64,000 nucleotides of DNA from Atherinomorus stipes (taxonomy: Eukaryota > Chordata > Actinopteri > Atheriniformes > Atherinidae), in NCBI GenBank assembly GCA_023101725.1, contig JALJCO010000083.1, forward strand, positions 166,501 through 230,500, in the 5' to 3' direction. Position numbers and translations under genes: made by a program. Positions 21,536-33,574 of the stretch are shown here, in pieces; the first letter of the stretch is position 1; each line of letters opens with the position of its first letter. The notes under the pieces were generated by a model. That model saw only the letters and a program-made list of their open reading frames with translations. It was not told the origin of the DNA and did not search any database.

Positions 21536-22370
21536 TGCAGAGATGAAGGCATAGGATGAGCTCATACTGAGAACTCGGTAAAATCTGTTTTCAGGTGTGT
21601 AGCATCTTAACCATGTTTTGGAAGGTTTCCCTTCACACTCATGTTGCTTCCTCTCTGTTTTCACTCCTCAAACTCTTCCTCGGATCGTGCTGATTTCCCA
21701 TACACACAATAATCAGCTGCAACAAAAAATAGTTTGTCAGATAAACCTTGTTTTGTCTTCTTTTATTCCTGATTTACACTTCAGCTCCTCTCTGTTGCCC
21801 CACATTGCTACTTCGGAGAAAGCCCTCTTCGCTGCCACTAACGAGTGTTTCTAGGAAACAAAGAGGCAGCTCCTGCTTTCTGAAAAATTCAAGAGAAGTC
21901 AACCTCATGGCAACAATAGAGTGAAATGAAAAATGACTGGGAGAATATTGTCTGCTTGGTGCACTATTGTAAAACAGTAAAGCAGCAGGGCAGAGCCAGA
22001 ATGATGAGGACAGAGCAGATGAAGCAGGGGTTTGACATTTCAGCAGATGCACTTATTTGGTTTGCTGTGAGACACACTGGAAGATCAACACAATTTCATA
22101 CTTTTACAGAAAATATGCTGTGGTAGGAAAAAAAAAAAAAAAGGTATCACTTGTGTTGCACTGTGCAAAAGCTAGTAAATACTTTTTGACGGGTTAAACT
22201 GCCTCAGTTTGGGTGAGAGAGCGTCTTAACTAATTTCAATATGCAACCATAAAACATCACAGATCTCTGCAAATCCCTTTTTGAAAACATCCACCACGAC
22301 GAGCTAAATCCAATAGTTTTTGGTGTTAAAACATTTTTATCTTTGTTAAAACCTTTGGACCAATCACAGC
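21536..22370. other. Noncoding sequence, nothing recognised
   Basis: It contains a 15-base A run near 22128. The small open frames show no domain. Confidence 0.45.
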
Positions 22371-22374
22371 AGGT

Positions 22375-22480
22375 TTACGGTAGGGATGGTTGTATCAATA
22401 CTATTGAATCGATACTTCAGTATCATCCAGTCATGACATTTAATTCGATACATTTCTTTTAATACTGAGATATCACTGTG
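22375..22480. mobile_element. hAT-like MITE terminal fragment
   Basis: TAGGGATGGTTGTATCAATA, GAATCGATACTTCAGTATC and AATTCGATACA have the form of fish hAT-type MITE ends. The partner end was not found; AT-rich sequence follows to 22858. Confidence 0.4.
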
Positions 22481-22858
22481 CAGATGAAAAGCATGCAATT
22501 TGATTTCACTTCTGAGAATTTTCAGAAATTAAACTACAAAATGCAACCCTGGTGTCTTCCTTGTGTACTAGCAATGATTACTGCTTTTATGCAGTTTTTA
22601 TTTTTTGTATTATGCATACATTTATTGCCATTATGTTCAATTTGACATATTTAATTTCTAGATTAATTCATAGTATATTTTGATCATTTTAAACATGTTT
22701 TATTTATTTACTTATAATTTAATAATTATTTCTTTTAAGTAGTTATGTTCATAGTATACGTATTATTCATATTGTCCTAGCAGTGATTTTTGTCTTTAAA
22801 GTTATTAATGCACACAGTATAATCATGTACTTTAAGTGACCAAAAGCATAAAAAGTAC

Positions 22859-23212
22859 TAGGGATTGACTAATACAGATATTTTACTAATACTGATGCTG
22901 ATATTTTCTCATCGGCCTGCCGATATCTGGGGCAGATAAAGCATTTGACTACCAAATTAATATAATGAAGGATACAACAAAAAGTAATTTTACAACTCCT
23001 CTAATATGAGAATAAACAAATCACTTCAAATAAATAAATAAAAAGAAACAGTGAACTTGTAAACAAATATTAAATAGAGACATTAAACTTGTGATAAATA
23101 TATTTCAAAAGAATCTGTAAATTACGCTGAGAGGAGGCATCATCCAACACACCCATAAAAACACAAATATCAGCCTAAAATATCGGACAGCCGATGTATC
23201 GGTCCAACCTTA
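22859..23212. mobile_element. TATCGG-family MITE, most complete copy
   Basis: The left end TAGGGATTGACTAATACAGA and the right end, reversed, TAAGGTTGGACCGATACATC form an imperfect terminal inverted repeat. The interior carries CTCATCGGCCTGCCGATATC, CAAATTAATATAATGAAGGA, AAAAGAAACAGTGAACTTGT and CTGTAAATTACGCTGAGAGG. The family is probably a nonautonomous hAT; no target duplication is clear. Confidence 0.75.
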
Positions 23213-23589
23213 GTTAGAAAAAATAAGTAGTTTTGGAGGAAATTGTCTGAAACAGGAACAGCAAACAGGCTAGCACAACAATCTGGACGAAGATTCGTGC
23301 GTATTCTTCTTTTCTGTATAATGGCAGCTGGCACACAAGGAGTCTGTGATTTCCACCACCTCAGTCAGGTTGAACAATCTTGTCTGTGATCGCGTGGAGG
23401 ATACAGTCGTTAAATTTTCCCCAATCTTGAATGAATCTTCAGAATCTAGTTGGTTAGTGTGAACGCCTCAGTCTTTTCACAGCTGTGACAGCCGTGTGTG
23501 TCCCAGGCATTAGCAGCACCAGTTTCATCCATTAATCCGTTTTCTTTACCTGCGTAGATTAGATTCAGCCAATCCCAGCTGCTATGAGA
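23213..23589. other. Noncoding sequence, nothing recognised
   Basis: No repeat or exon is supported. Confidence 0.4.
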
Positions 23590-23800
23590 CATGGAGGTGG
23601 GTTTGACTCTGGACAGATTCCCAGCCCACCACATGGCCAACACAGAGCCAAACAAGTCAAACTACCACTCACACTCACTGCCGGGATAAATTTAGATCAC
23701 CAGCTATGTGTTTTTCAACTTTGGGAGGAAACTGGAGAACATGCAAAACAGGAACCTTGTTGCCGTGCCAACCACTGCACCACCATACAGACCCTACAGT
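23590..23800 (-). mobile_element. SINE-like teleost retroposon fragment (same group as 5651-5893)
   Basis: TTGGGAGGAAACTGGAGAAC, ATGCAAAACAGGAACC and CCGTGCCAACCACTGCACCA are reverse-strand words of the common teleost repeat seen in forward orientation at 5651. It is heavily diverged. Confidence 0.55.
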
Positions 23801-25505
23801 TTTCATTTGAGGAAATTTTTGCAAGTTGTAGTCCTGATTTTTGGTGCTGTACGGTCGCGTTGATGGGCTTCCCAGCATCCCGGTGAGCACAAAAACCATC
23901 TTTAAACTGGTTGTGATGATGATGTCATTTAAAATCCATTGTGAAAAACAAGCAGCAGCGATGATGGTGCAGATGTTTCATTGCTCAAATAATTATTTTC
24001 ACATACTGAGTTTGTTTGTGCTGTAGGTCAGGCTGATAGGAAACCTTCTGCTGGGTCAAAACTTCTAATGGGATGATGAATCCAACAATGCATCCGTCCA
24101 TCTGATGCGCTCACAGATGAACTTTTAGATTTAGATAAGGTGATGTTTGAAGTTTATGTGCAGAAGTAAAAGTAAAAGAATGCAGGGGGAAGAGGCAGGA
24201 AGCAGACAGGTGCAGGAATAAAGGTTCACTGAAGGTAACAGAGATGGAAAAACTAAAACAGAAACAAATACAAAGAAGACGATCTGGCAGTAAATAAATA
24301 AAAATGAGTAAATACACATACTGAGGTGAATAAGGTACAAGTAAAGTACATGCAGCAAATGAAAGCAGGTGTGCTGATGAATGGATGTAAACAGAACATG
24401 GAAGCAAATAAACCTACAAATAAATAAATGAATAAAAGCAGGAAGCAAAACATGGACAGACCATAAAAACCAGAGAAATTTCTCCCCCTCACGAGGTTGG
24501 TTAGTCCACTAACGCCGTTTTTGTGCTCTCCTCCTGACCAGACTGCATTTCATTTAGCAAAAACATTAATTTTGCAGCACATGTTGCACCAAGCTTTGTG
24601 CACCCTGTTAAACTTGAAGTGGATGTGAGCGTCTGTGGGAGCTGTCCTCCTGCAGGAGGACAAGCATGGCATCGACTGTCTCATCTGCAAAGTTTAACAA
24701 ACATCAGATGAAGCAGAGTACCGTTAAAAAGAAAACTACTGCCTTGTTGTTTGCTTCGCAGAATCTTGAAGTGTATATTGGATCAACAACCAGTTCAGAT
24801 CTTTACCGACCTTTCACTGGAGTTTCTCTCCCAAATGTGAAATGCAAACTTGGGATGCATGTATTGATTTATTTTTTGAAAACGTAACTTCAATCTAAAG
24901 ATTTACGATAAAAAGACATAAAAGTAAACAGCAATTCGCAATGCTCAGAGAAACTGCAAAAAAAAAAAAAAGAAAGAGAAGAGAAGAGCTACATTTTTGA
25001 CTCTCTGGGCCTCATTTAGCATGTTTAACCATTAAAGTGCGGAGAACATGATTTAGATAGTTTTTGTCATGTTTTATTGACCAAAACGTTCTCATGATGA
25101 TCTACTGTATGTAACAGAAAAAAGCGCACCTGCGAATATGAGTTATTAGAAAACATCACTGCATTTCAGCACATCTGACCAGACTGTAGGTCATCAACAC
25201 ACCGGCCTGATCTGATTCTGAATCCTATTTAATGATTCTTGAAGCTGGAATTGGGGCGTCAGGAGACGTCACATTTGTTACATTTTTTCCTTTTATTTAT
25301 TCTTATACTTTATTATGAAATCTCCTCTAATCAATTACATTCTTTCAGTCACATTTTTAAAACAAGAAAGACTATTTAGCTACACCAACTAACACCAAAT
25401 TAATGAGGAGTTGATCATTTGTTAATGGATGTGGGCTAAATCACCACGGAAACTATCTGATTATTTCTCCATTTCTCTGAATCATGGGGACGTTCGGTTC
25501 TTTAT
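23801..25505. other. Noncoding, with AAAT-rich and A-run stretches
   Basis: Imperfect AAATA repeats at 24285-24435 give rise to hydrophobic open frames on the minus strand that are not credible genes. There is an A run at 24957-24971. Confidence 0.45.
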
Positions 25506-25509
25506 CTGT

Positions 25510-26165
25510 TGGACACATAGACTGTATATAATTACTGGACGTAGCTTCCGGTCTCTTCTGAATAGAGAAATGTGAAGCCAGTTGGGCGTGTCTTACCGTC
25601 GCCATCTTGCCGTGTCACGTACGTCGTCACTCCAGGAAAATCCTAAAATGGGCACAGCGCGGCCGCGGGACAAATGATTGACAGCTGACGTACTGTGGGC
25701 TAAACGCTAACTGAGCTAACACGAAACTAAGAGGAGCTAACAAAGATAAGCCCCCTAAGCGGCATGGTTAAGGTAAGACATGCTTAGACTTGCAATTCGC
25801 TGACTAAACACCGCCGTTGTGCGACTCTGTAACAAACTGAGACCTTATTAAGAGCAAAGAAGGAGCTAACTAGGAGCCTTCGGTCGGCAGGCGGAGCTTC
25901 CGGTCTGCCGCATGTCAATCATAAGGATACGCCCTTAATTATGTGTAATTTGAAGAATAAATAACATCTAAACGAATGAGTTATAAAAAAATTCACCCCC
26001 CTCACAGTTGACATGAAGGTAAACGTGACCTAATAAACCTAAAATGATTTTTTGAACCAGGCTGTAAACCTGTTTATTTCTGCTGTGAAGTCGGCGTTTT
26101 TAACATGGGAGTCTATGGGGATTTGCTCGCTCTTGGAGCCAGCCCCTAGCGGATGAAGGGAGGAT
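25510..26165 (-). repeat. Dispersed repeat 'A', copy 3 (longest)
   Basis: The segment runs from AGACTGTATATAATTACTGG through CCATCTTGCCGTGTC, ACGCCCTTAATTATGTGTAA, TCACCCCCCTCACAGTTGAC, CTGTTTATTTCTGCTG and ATGGGAGTCTATGGGGATTT. This is the inverse of 14150-14560 in order and spacing, followed by more shared sequence. Confidence 0.75.
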
Positions 26166-26805
26166 TACACTAAATACAATGCGGAAGAGAGCTTCACTGT
26201 TCTGAGGCGGAGTTTGCCCCTTGGTTGGACAGCAAATAAAACCAACACTGTAGATTTTAAATAAACTTTGAAACAACAGATAATTTAATGTGTGCTTTGA
26301 TTTTACCCCGTTCAGTAATGGCAAACAAAGTTTAACCAAAGTTTAGCCTGTCGCGTCACGTCACTCAGCAGCAGCCCTGTGAAACGTGGACTGATGCACG
26401 CGCTGCACCAGTCATGTTAAACCGACACACATCGTCGCGTTGCGCGGCTTAATATGAACAGTGTGTTACATATTCTGATGAGTTTATTGTCGTATGCTTT
26501 GATGAATGGATCAAACTTGCTGAACTTGGCTCAGTTCAGCGCTGCAGCCGCCTTCACTTTAACGTCTGAATTAACAGTTGCTACTGCGTTACATTTAACC
26601 CTGCACTGCCCGTGATGCTGCATCATACAGCATTGAGCTGCGTGCGGAACTCCAGCGGTTCATACGAGACAGAATCAAACCAACCGCTGCAGAAAACTGT
26701 AAATGACAGAAAAATCACGCAGAGGAAAAAGAGATTTCCGGCCAGAGAGAGGGGCAACATCAGCCATGGCAGCCCGCTGCTGCCGTGTCAATGGAAAGCA
26801 AACAT
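26166..26805. other. Noncoding sequence, nothing recognised
   Basis: The open frame at 26612-26854 shows no domain. Confidence 0.4.
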
Positions 26806-26916
26806 TTATCTGATGCCTGATCGGGATGTAACAGCCGATTCCGATCGAGTCTGAAATCACGTGATCGGCCTGATTTCCGATCACATGATCGGATCGGGAC
26901 ATTCTTAGTTTAAATT
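26806..26916. mobile_element. Short palindromic MITE-like fragment
   Basis: It is built of repeated GATCGG/CCGATC words in both orientations (ATCACGTGATCGG, GATCACATGATCGGATCGGG), flanked by GGGATGTAACAG and CGGGACATTCTTAG. It looks like a hAT-type terminal region. Confidence 0.45.
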
Positions 26917-27148
26917 ATAAACTTGGGCATTGTAAATACTACCAAAACAAACACGCGTGTAGGACTTCTTTAGAAAATGCTTGTGGTCAAACGTGGAGCG
27001 ACGACGACATGAAAGTTTTAATTAATATATGATCAGAAGAAAACAACCCAGTTCCGGGTCAGTACCCACTGAAATAAAACAGTTTTTAAGGTAATTAGTT
27101 GTGAAATGGAGACTTATGCCCGCACAATAGACCAGTGCTGCGCAAAAG

Positions 27149-28258
27149 CTACGAAAACAAACAAACAAACAAAAAACACCAACTGAGCTGAGTCACGCAA
27201 ACAGACAGAGGTGAAGAAAAACATACAGGAGAGCAGGAGAGTGGATGGAAATAAATGAAGATGAGGACTGAAACTTTATTTTTAAGCTGATACACATGAT
27301 TATCAATAATCACATAATGAGATTCATATATGGAAACAGCTTTTTTTAACTGTTGAACTTGGGCTGCAGTCTGGTCCCATAAGCGTGTCAGGACACACAC
27401 CCTCATGTTGCAATGACTAAAGGGTAAAGTGGTAAACCATAAACTCACCTCTTTACATACTCAACATTGTACAGTTTTATAGTAAATTACCTCTTGTGTA
27501 ACTGATGGAGCGAGCGGTGGATGTGATGACAAAACCTCCTGGTGAGGCTCAAGGTTGATGAGTGGTGTTATTAACCGGGTGACCAGGACATAACCCCCAC
27601 CTTCTAATAAAACTTCAGTATAATAAAAAGCTGCTGCTGTAGTAAATCCAATCATTAAAGACCACGTCCAGTCAGCCCATCTGGGGGTCGCGGGTAACTG
27701 GAGCATTTATTGAGTGATATTCCTGCGGTCGAGGTTATCGATCTGAGGACGGTGTTTTAATACACGTGTGATGGTTTCAGGACGACCAGCATCAGAATTA
27801 CATCCATCTCAGCAGCGACTTGGTCTTAAATGGATGAGAAATAAATTGTTTGGACATAATGTAACAGGTTGACTGTCTCTTGCTAAAAGAAAATAACAGT
27901 GTAAATGATTAAAAGTCTTGGCTCCAGGTGAGGAAAGGGGGATATCCACATCCAGAGCCATCCCAGCCAAGACCACATGAGTCACCGTGGGATCTACATG
28001 TACCTTAGTACGTCCAGATAACACGGGATTTTAAATAACTGAACAGAAAACACAAAATAATTTTGTGTGCGCAAAAAAACTCCTGAGTGCTCGTAGGACA
28101 TGAAGATTGTCACAAATGCCAAAATCTAAATCAGTCGGAATTACAGTTCTAAGAACGGTTCATGAATGTCCTTTAGTGGAGCGTGATACTGCAAGATCAG
28201 TTATCGATGCAGTAACTGTAAATAAAAGTAAATGAAAGGCTAGTATTGTTGATACCAT
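27149..28258 (-). pseudogene. Decayed minus-strand coding sequence, identity unknown
   Basis: Reading the minus strand from an ATG at 28258-28256, one frame runs 369 codons with only five internal stops (codons 33, 76, 150, 184 and 266) before the stop at 27151-27149. At this base composition about twenty would be expected. The first 20 codons encode a hydrophobic, signal-peptide-like segment. A hydrophobic aromatic/Ala segment falls near codons 196-206, and a Gln/Lys/Val-rich, coiled-coil-like stretch near codons 292-325. A minus-strand AATAAA lies at 27280-27275. I do not recognise the family. A secreted or membrane protein remnant, possibly a viral or retroelement glycoprotein, is one reading; a spliced gene is another. 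An in-frame stop lies eight codons upstream of the ATG. Confidence 0.45.
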
Positions 28259-28990
28259 TACACTGTCACAATGATTGTGTTAATGCAAACAAATTAACAG
28301 GTGGAACTGATGAATTTGTCCTAAAGCATAAAAATGCATAAAGTTATTCCTCATGCCAAGATAAAATCCAAATTTGGCATCATCTCAGCCAGAGAAGCTG
28401 ATTTTGGGAATTTAGGTGGATTGTTGTCACAGCTGTGACATAAACTACTTTATTTTCCTTATTTATTAAAGTTATCAAATTTGACAGTTTTTAAGCCTTA
28501 AAAGGAATAGAGGCAGGAATTTAAAAAACAAACAAACATGCATGTCTACGTTTTTTTAATACTAATGGATGATGAAGCGCTAAATACCAAAAATAACATT
28601 TCCACCCATGTTTCTCTCCGTTGCCTTGAACAGGCTGTGTGCTGCAAAATGCACTGCAATTCGGTGTCCGAATTTCCCGCGCTGCCCTGCGGACATGACG
28701 TCACATGACGCTCCGTCCGCTGTTTTGATACAGGAAGAAGACCGTCGCGGTAAATTCAAACACTGTAAGCGATAGTTATGGATTCTTCTGCAATCAGAAA
28801 ACGATTCAGATCAACTGAAAGACACTAAAGAGTGGAAGAAAAAGCTTAGTAAATGACATTATAGCTTCAGTTTGTGCTCCTGTGACGGCTTGGCTCGTGG
28901 CTGCAGTTACCTGAAGCGCCAGTCGTGAGTTTCGTTTCTTAATCTTGCCTCAAGTCCCTTTAAATTGAAATGATGCTGCAGGTTGACCCA
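28259..28990. other. Noncoding sequence
   Basis: GACATGACGTCACATGACGC near 28700 is a CRE-like cluster in a GC-rich patch, possibly part of an old MITE. No gene is seen. Confidence 0.4.
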
Positions 28991-28992
28991 CT

Positions 28993-29155
28993 TTAAGGGT
29001 AATTTTGCCTTTTTTGAACCTGGGGTCTGTTGTCCTTTCATATATGTGAGTGATGGAGAAAGGAATTTTTGAGATAGCTCCAGTATTTAGCTGGGCAGGC
29101 AGCCTTGCAGCCCGGCTAATAATAAGTATGGGGGCCACTGGTCCCCGCGTTCGCC
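28993..29155 (+). mobile_element. Half copy of the TTAA foldback element
   Basis: From TTAA at 28993-28996 the sequence matches the left arm of 16915-17610: ATATGTGAGTGATGGAGAAA, GAGATAGCTCCAGTATTTAG and AATAAGTATGGGGGCCACTG. The second arm is absent. Confidence 0.8.
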
Positions 29156-29159
29156 CACC

Positions 29160-29440
29160 AATGACAGGAACACATTACAAAAATCTCTGAAACTTGATGC
29201 TTTTACTTCTTTCTCTGTTTTTAAATGCAAATTAAAGGTGATTTTTAACAACAACTGTAAATTTTTTGTTACATTAAACTCTTAAATTGTTTAAATGTTT
29301 TACTGATTTTTTAATTTTATTATTATTTTATTTTATTTCCCCTCCCTCATATGCCCTACAGGTGCCATTCCGGCATTGTAAATAAGAATCTTGTTCTTAA
29401 TGTCTTTGCCTGGTTAAATAAAGGTTAAATAATAAAATAG
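29160..29440 (+). mobile_element. LINE 3' end fragment
   Basis: CATTGTAAATAAGAATCTTG, TCTTAATGTCTTTGCCTGGT and TAAATAAAGGTTAAATAATA are typical of a vertebrate LINE 3' terminus with its A-rich tail. It sits directly against the half foldback copy. Confidence 0.6.
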
Positions 29441-31131
29441 AGTAGGACCATAATTACTTTAAATGGAAAAACATCCAAAACATTTTTTCTAAAAAAGACA
29501 AATGAAATAAAATAAGATAAATAAAAGCAAGTCATGTTACTTTGCACCTTTCATCCGTTCAAAAGCAGCTTATTGCTGTACTCTGGTTTAAAACGTGTGG
29601 CCTTCAAATGCCTCTGCAACACAAATGATTCAATTACTCCTCCCTTTAAATGTGCAAGCAGAGATAACGTTTTGCCGCCACAAAAGGAGGAGAGAATGAA
29701 ATTAACCTAAGCTAACTCTCTATGCCCTCGACACTTGTATTATGATTTTCTATTAAAACCCCCATCTTCCTCATAATGAATTCAGTCCCTCTACAAGAGA
29801 AGCATCCCAGCATTTGCACAAACTAATTTTTGTTTATGTTCAGGTGAATTCTCAGATGAGGCATGCTGACGGCGTGGCTCTAAATGGCATGAAAGTCTTA
29901 TTAAAACACTGACAGAGCAAAATAGAGGGTTTTCCACCAGTGAGATAGCAATTTCTTTCAAATTGAAAACCTTTTGGGATAAGTTGTTCCTCTTGTTGTT
30001 CTGGCTGTGTGCTTCAGCACTTTCAATTTGAAATAAAATAATGGATGCCATTGTGTTTGGCAGGTCACAGCTTTAATTAAAGCAGCTTCTTACAGTATTG
30101 AGAAGACTTTTGCAGGAGAGATGCAGACTTTTTAATGTGTTACCAGTCAAACGTTTGAAAACCCTTTCAAGAGATTTTCCATAATGTTTCTTTATTTTTC
30201 GCTTTGTAGAACAAGAGTGGAGAAATCAAAAGTATGAAATAGAATTTTGGCGTGAGGGAAAGAGAGAAAGGCGCGTTAAAGAGCAGCTAAACGGCTACAG
30301 TGTGAAAACATGAGGCAATTATCTGCCGTAAACGTGAGAGTGTTGCCATTTACAACTGTCAGGCTTAGATGGTAATTACCAACGCCTGGCATTATGGAAA
30401 GGATCCTACCGAGACGGATCTCGTTGTTTACACAAGGTTTCGTCTGGTCTCGGTTGTGTCATCCTTTTCTGTGCACCTGTGTTACATCATTTGAAGAACT
30501 GATGTCGCTTCTAATCAGTCTTGACAGGTTAATTCTGAGCTCGAAGCCTCAGACAGAAACAGATGGAATTGATTTATTTGTTCAGACCGGAGATGGATAT
30601 TTTACCAATTTTTGCCAATTTATTTCCAATTCAGTTAATTTATATAGAACATTGTAAAAAAAATCAAATGAAATGCTTTTTTTTTTTTTTAACAAAGCAA
30701 ACAAGTTCTTCTATAATTCAATTTATTTTGAAATATTCATATTTATACAAATGCCAGTTTGTCAGAATATAATCTAGGTAAAGAAACCAATTGGCTCAAA
30801 TCTTCCATTCAACACAATCCCCCATCCTCAGCATGCAATGATGAAAACCCCCGCTGTGTTCATGTCTGTTTGCGTGCAACCAATAGTTGGCTGCAGCATC
30901 AGGGTCGTCGCTCGGACGCAAAAGTTACAGAGTGCAGTTTCTGAGCCATATGTTCATGCCACCATTGTTCAAATTTTAGAATATTTACTTGAGAAATCCT
31001 ACAAGCACTTTAATTATATAAACAAACCTACATGCTAAAAGTGAAACAGTAAGTGTTTTGAATTTGCTGTGAGCATCTTCTGATGAAAAGTGATTTACTC
31101 ACACTTTCTGAATGTTACATTTACAGTGGGT
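29441..31131. other. Mostly unique noncoding sequence
   Basis: 29640-30080 has no repeat signature and includes an 11-base inverted pair (29958-29968 and 30021-30031). A run of T lies near 30678-30691. No gene is supported. Confidence 0.45.
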
Positions 31132-31469
31132 ACAGAAAGTATTCAGACCTCTTTAAACTTTTCACTCTTTGTTTTATTGCAGCCATTTGCTAAAATAAAA
31201 AAAAAGTTAAGTTTATTTCTCATTGTTGTACACTCAGCACCCCATCTTGACAGACAGCAAACAGAAATGCGGAATTTTTTGCAAATTTATTAAAAATGAA
31301 AAACTGAAATATCACATGGTTTAACTCACAGGCTGTCCATTTCTGCTGATCCTCCTTGAGATGGTTCTACTCCTTCATTGGAGTCCAGCTGTGTTTAATT
31401 AAACTGATTGGACTTGATTAGGAAAGACACACACCTGTCTATATAAGAGCTTCCAGCTCACAGTGCATG

Positions 31470-31942
31470 TCAGAGTAAATGAGGATCATGAGGTGGAAGG
31501 AACTGTCCAAGGAGCTCAGAGACAGAATTGTGGCGAGACACAGATCTGGACAAGGTTACAAAAGAATTTCTGCAGCACTAAAGGTTCCTAAGAGCACGGT
31601 GGCCTCCATAGTCCTTACATGGAAGAAGTTTGGGACGACCAGAACTCTTCCTAGACCCGGCCATCCAGCCAAACTGAGCAATGGTGGGAGAAGAGCCTTG
31701 GTGAGAGAGTAAAGAAGAAGCCAAAGATCACTGTGGCTGAGCTCCAGAGATGCAGTAGGGAGATGGAGAAAGTTCCACAAAGTCAACTATCACTGCAGCC
31801 TCCACCAGTCGGGGCTTTATGGCAGAGTGGCCCGATGGAAGCCTCTCCTCAGTGCCGACATATGAAAGCCTGCATAGAGTTTGCCAAAAAACACATGAAG
31901 GACTCCCAGACTGTGAGAAATAAGATTCTCTGGTCTGATGTA
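31470..31942 (+). pseudogene. Tc1 transposase, N-terminal half, frameshifted
   Basis: From 31479 a frame encodes KELSKELRDRIVARHRSGQG, then the helix-turn-helix block KRISAALKVPKSTVASIV, then WKKFGTTRTLPRPGHPAKLS, stopping at 31712. A second frame from 31733 continues with an AELQ block, KKHMKDSQTVRNKILWSD, ending at the first catalytic aspartate. The rest of the DDE domain is missing. Known role: cut-and-paste transposition at TA. Confidence 0.85.
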
Positions 31943-33003
31943 GGGATGTAACGATATCCACATCTCACGGTACGATATTATCTCGATATGAACCTCACGA
32001 TGCGATATTTATCTCGATATTGTGGGGAGGCTCAGGATAACAATAATGATGGTATAAAATGCTTTGACGAGTCATTGTTACAATATCTATAGTCAAATTC
32101 AAGGTTATGACATTTTGACCTGCCTGAAAAACTTTTGCTGAAGCTGAAATTCAAGTAAAAATCCAACATATTTATTGAGAGGACAGCTCAGGTACTAGAT
32201 TAAATAAACTCAACCAGGCAATAAAACAGCCTATTTACTAAGTAAAAAGACCCAGACACAAAGAAACTGCCTCGTCTTTAGTAGTCAATAAATTTAAAAT
32301 AAGTAAGTCCGCCTGTCTGTCAGTGGTCCGTCATATGTATGAACTTCTACACCAGGGGGAGGCAACTCCGGTCCTCGAGGGCCGGCATCCTGCTGGTCTT
32401 CAGGGCTTCCCTGCTTCAACACACCACCTGATGTCCAGAGCTTGGCTGCACAAGTCTGCTAATTACCCATTGATTGAAGTCAGGTGTGTTGCAGCAGGAA
32501 AAGTTCTAATACCTAGCACCATGATGTGGACAATCAGCTGATCAGATGCTCCTCTGCATCCGCTGCTGCAGGTTAAACGGAGAGTTTTAATGAACAGCTG
32601 ATCGAGGTGGTGAAAAAATACGAAAATGTGTAGAGCACGCGATGCGTTTAATACACGGACATCACCGCATGCACAGCCCCCCCGGACCAAGTTCGTCATT
32701 AAATATAAACTCACCAAGTCAACACGGCATCTCCGCGGCGTCACGGCTGCTTCTCACGGAGGAATAACCGGACCAAAACAAACTTTCTTGTGGTCCCTGC
32801 GGCCTCCAGAACAGCAACAAAGTTCTCGCTTCTCGTGGAGAATAACAGCTGTTTCCATCCTCGTGTATATCCATGCTGTATTCACCTGACCGCCTTTCAC
32901 CTTGTTTTTCCTGTGTGTGGGGGCTACGTGTGCTCCCATTGGCTCAAAAGAGCGCACTGGCAGCAAAGGATCATGGTCTATGTAGTTTAGTACGTTACAC
33001 TAC
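31941..33003. mobile_element. hAT-like element inside the Tc1 transposon
   Basis: The left end TAGGGATGTAACGATATCCA, followed by repeated TCTCGATAT words, is the usual form of a teleost hAT-type MITE. The right end, reversed, reads TGTAGTGTAACGTACTAAAC, giving a short imperfect inverted repeat (TAG..TGTAACG). No 8-bp duplication is clear because the surrounding Tc1 sequence is also deleted. The boundary on the right is uncertain by a few bases. Confidence 0.6.
32351..32516 (+). repeat. Palindromic teleost repeat (CCTCGAGGGCC type), partial
   Basis: CCAGGGGGAGGCAACTCCGG, TCCTCGAGGGCCGGCATCCT, AACACACCACCTGATG and CAGGTGTGTTGCAGCAGGAA are words of a common inverted-repeat element in fish. Other copies are at 35259-35463 and 63108-63190. 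The right terminal part is lost here. Confidence 0.6.
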
Positions 33004-33574
33004 AGAACTGGAGAGGATCTGCAAGAAGAACCAGAAGATCCCAAATCCAGGTGTGGAACACTTGTTGCATCATTCCCAAGAAGACTCATGGCTGTACGAG
33101 CTCAGAAGTACTTCTACTCAGTACTGAGCAAAGTACTGAATACTTATGACCATGTCATATTTCAGTTTTTCTTTTTTAATAAATTTGTAAAAATTTCTAC
33201 AAGATGGGGTGCTGAGTGTACAGTAATGAGAAATAAAATGAACTTTTTTGATTTTGGCTATAATATTACATACAGTATTACATATATATACAGTATATAA
33301 TACATATAATGGCTGCAATGAAACCAAGTGTGAAAAGTTTGAAAAGGATCTGAATACTTTCCGTACCCACTATACATGTTACATTTAAACCTGCAATTTA
33401 TTTTTCTTTTCCTGTATTTTTTTTTGTTTTTTTTTTTTAGATCTTTACATATAAAACAAATGCTAACTTGTGTATCTTGCACAATCAGAACAAGGGTTTT
33501 ATTCTGTTGTGAATTGTAGATCTCCGTTCTTTTTCATGAAGGTGATGACAAACATGAATTTGCTTTTAGTGTTG

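Larger units (their letters stand above)
31134..33372 (+). mobile_element. Tc1-type transposon, interrupted
   Basis: The terminal repeats CAGTGGGTACAGAAAGTATT (left) and the reversed right end TAGTGGGTACGGAAAGTATT are flanked by TA at 31132-31133 and 33373-33374. The 5' untranslated part, the transposase N-terminal half and the C-terminal remnant (from GAGAGGATCTGCAAGAAG near 33011) are present. The catalytic middle is replaced by the unrelated sequence at 31941-33003. Confidence 0.88.

Noticed and set aside
24111..24492. Overlapping hydrophobic minus-strand frames resembling membrane proteins
   Set aside because: They arise from AAATA-type simple repeats read in reverse; the Phe/Leu/Tyr bias is compositional.
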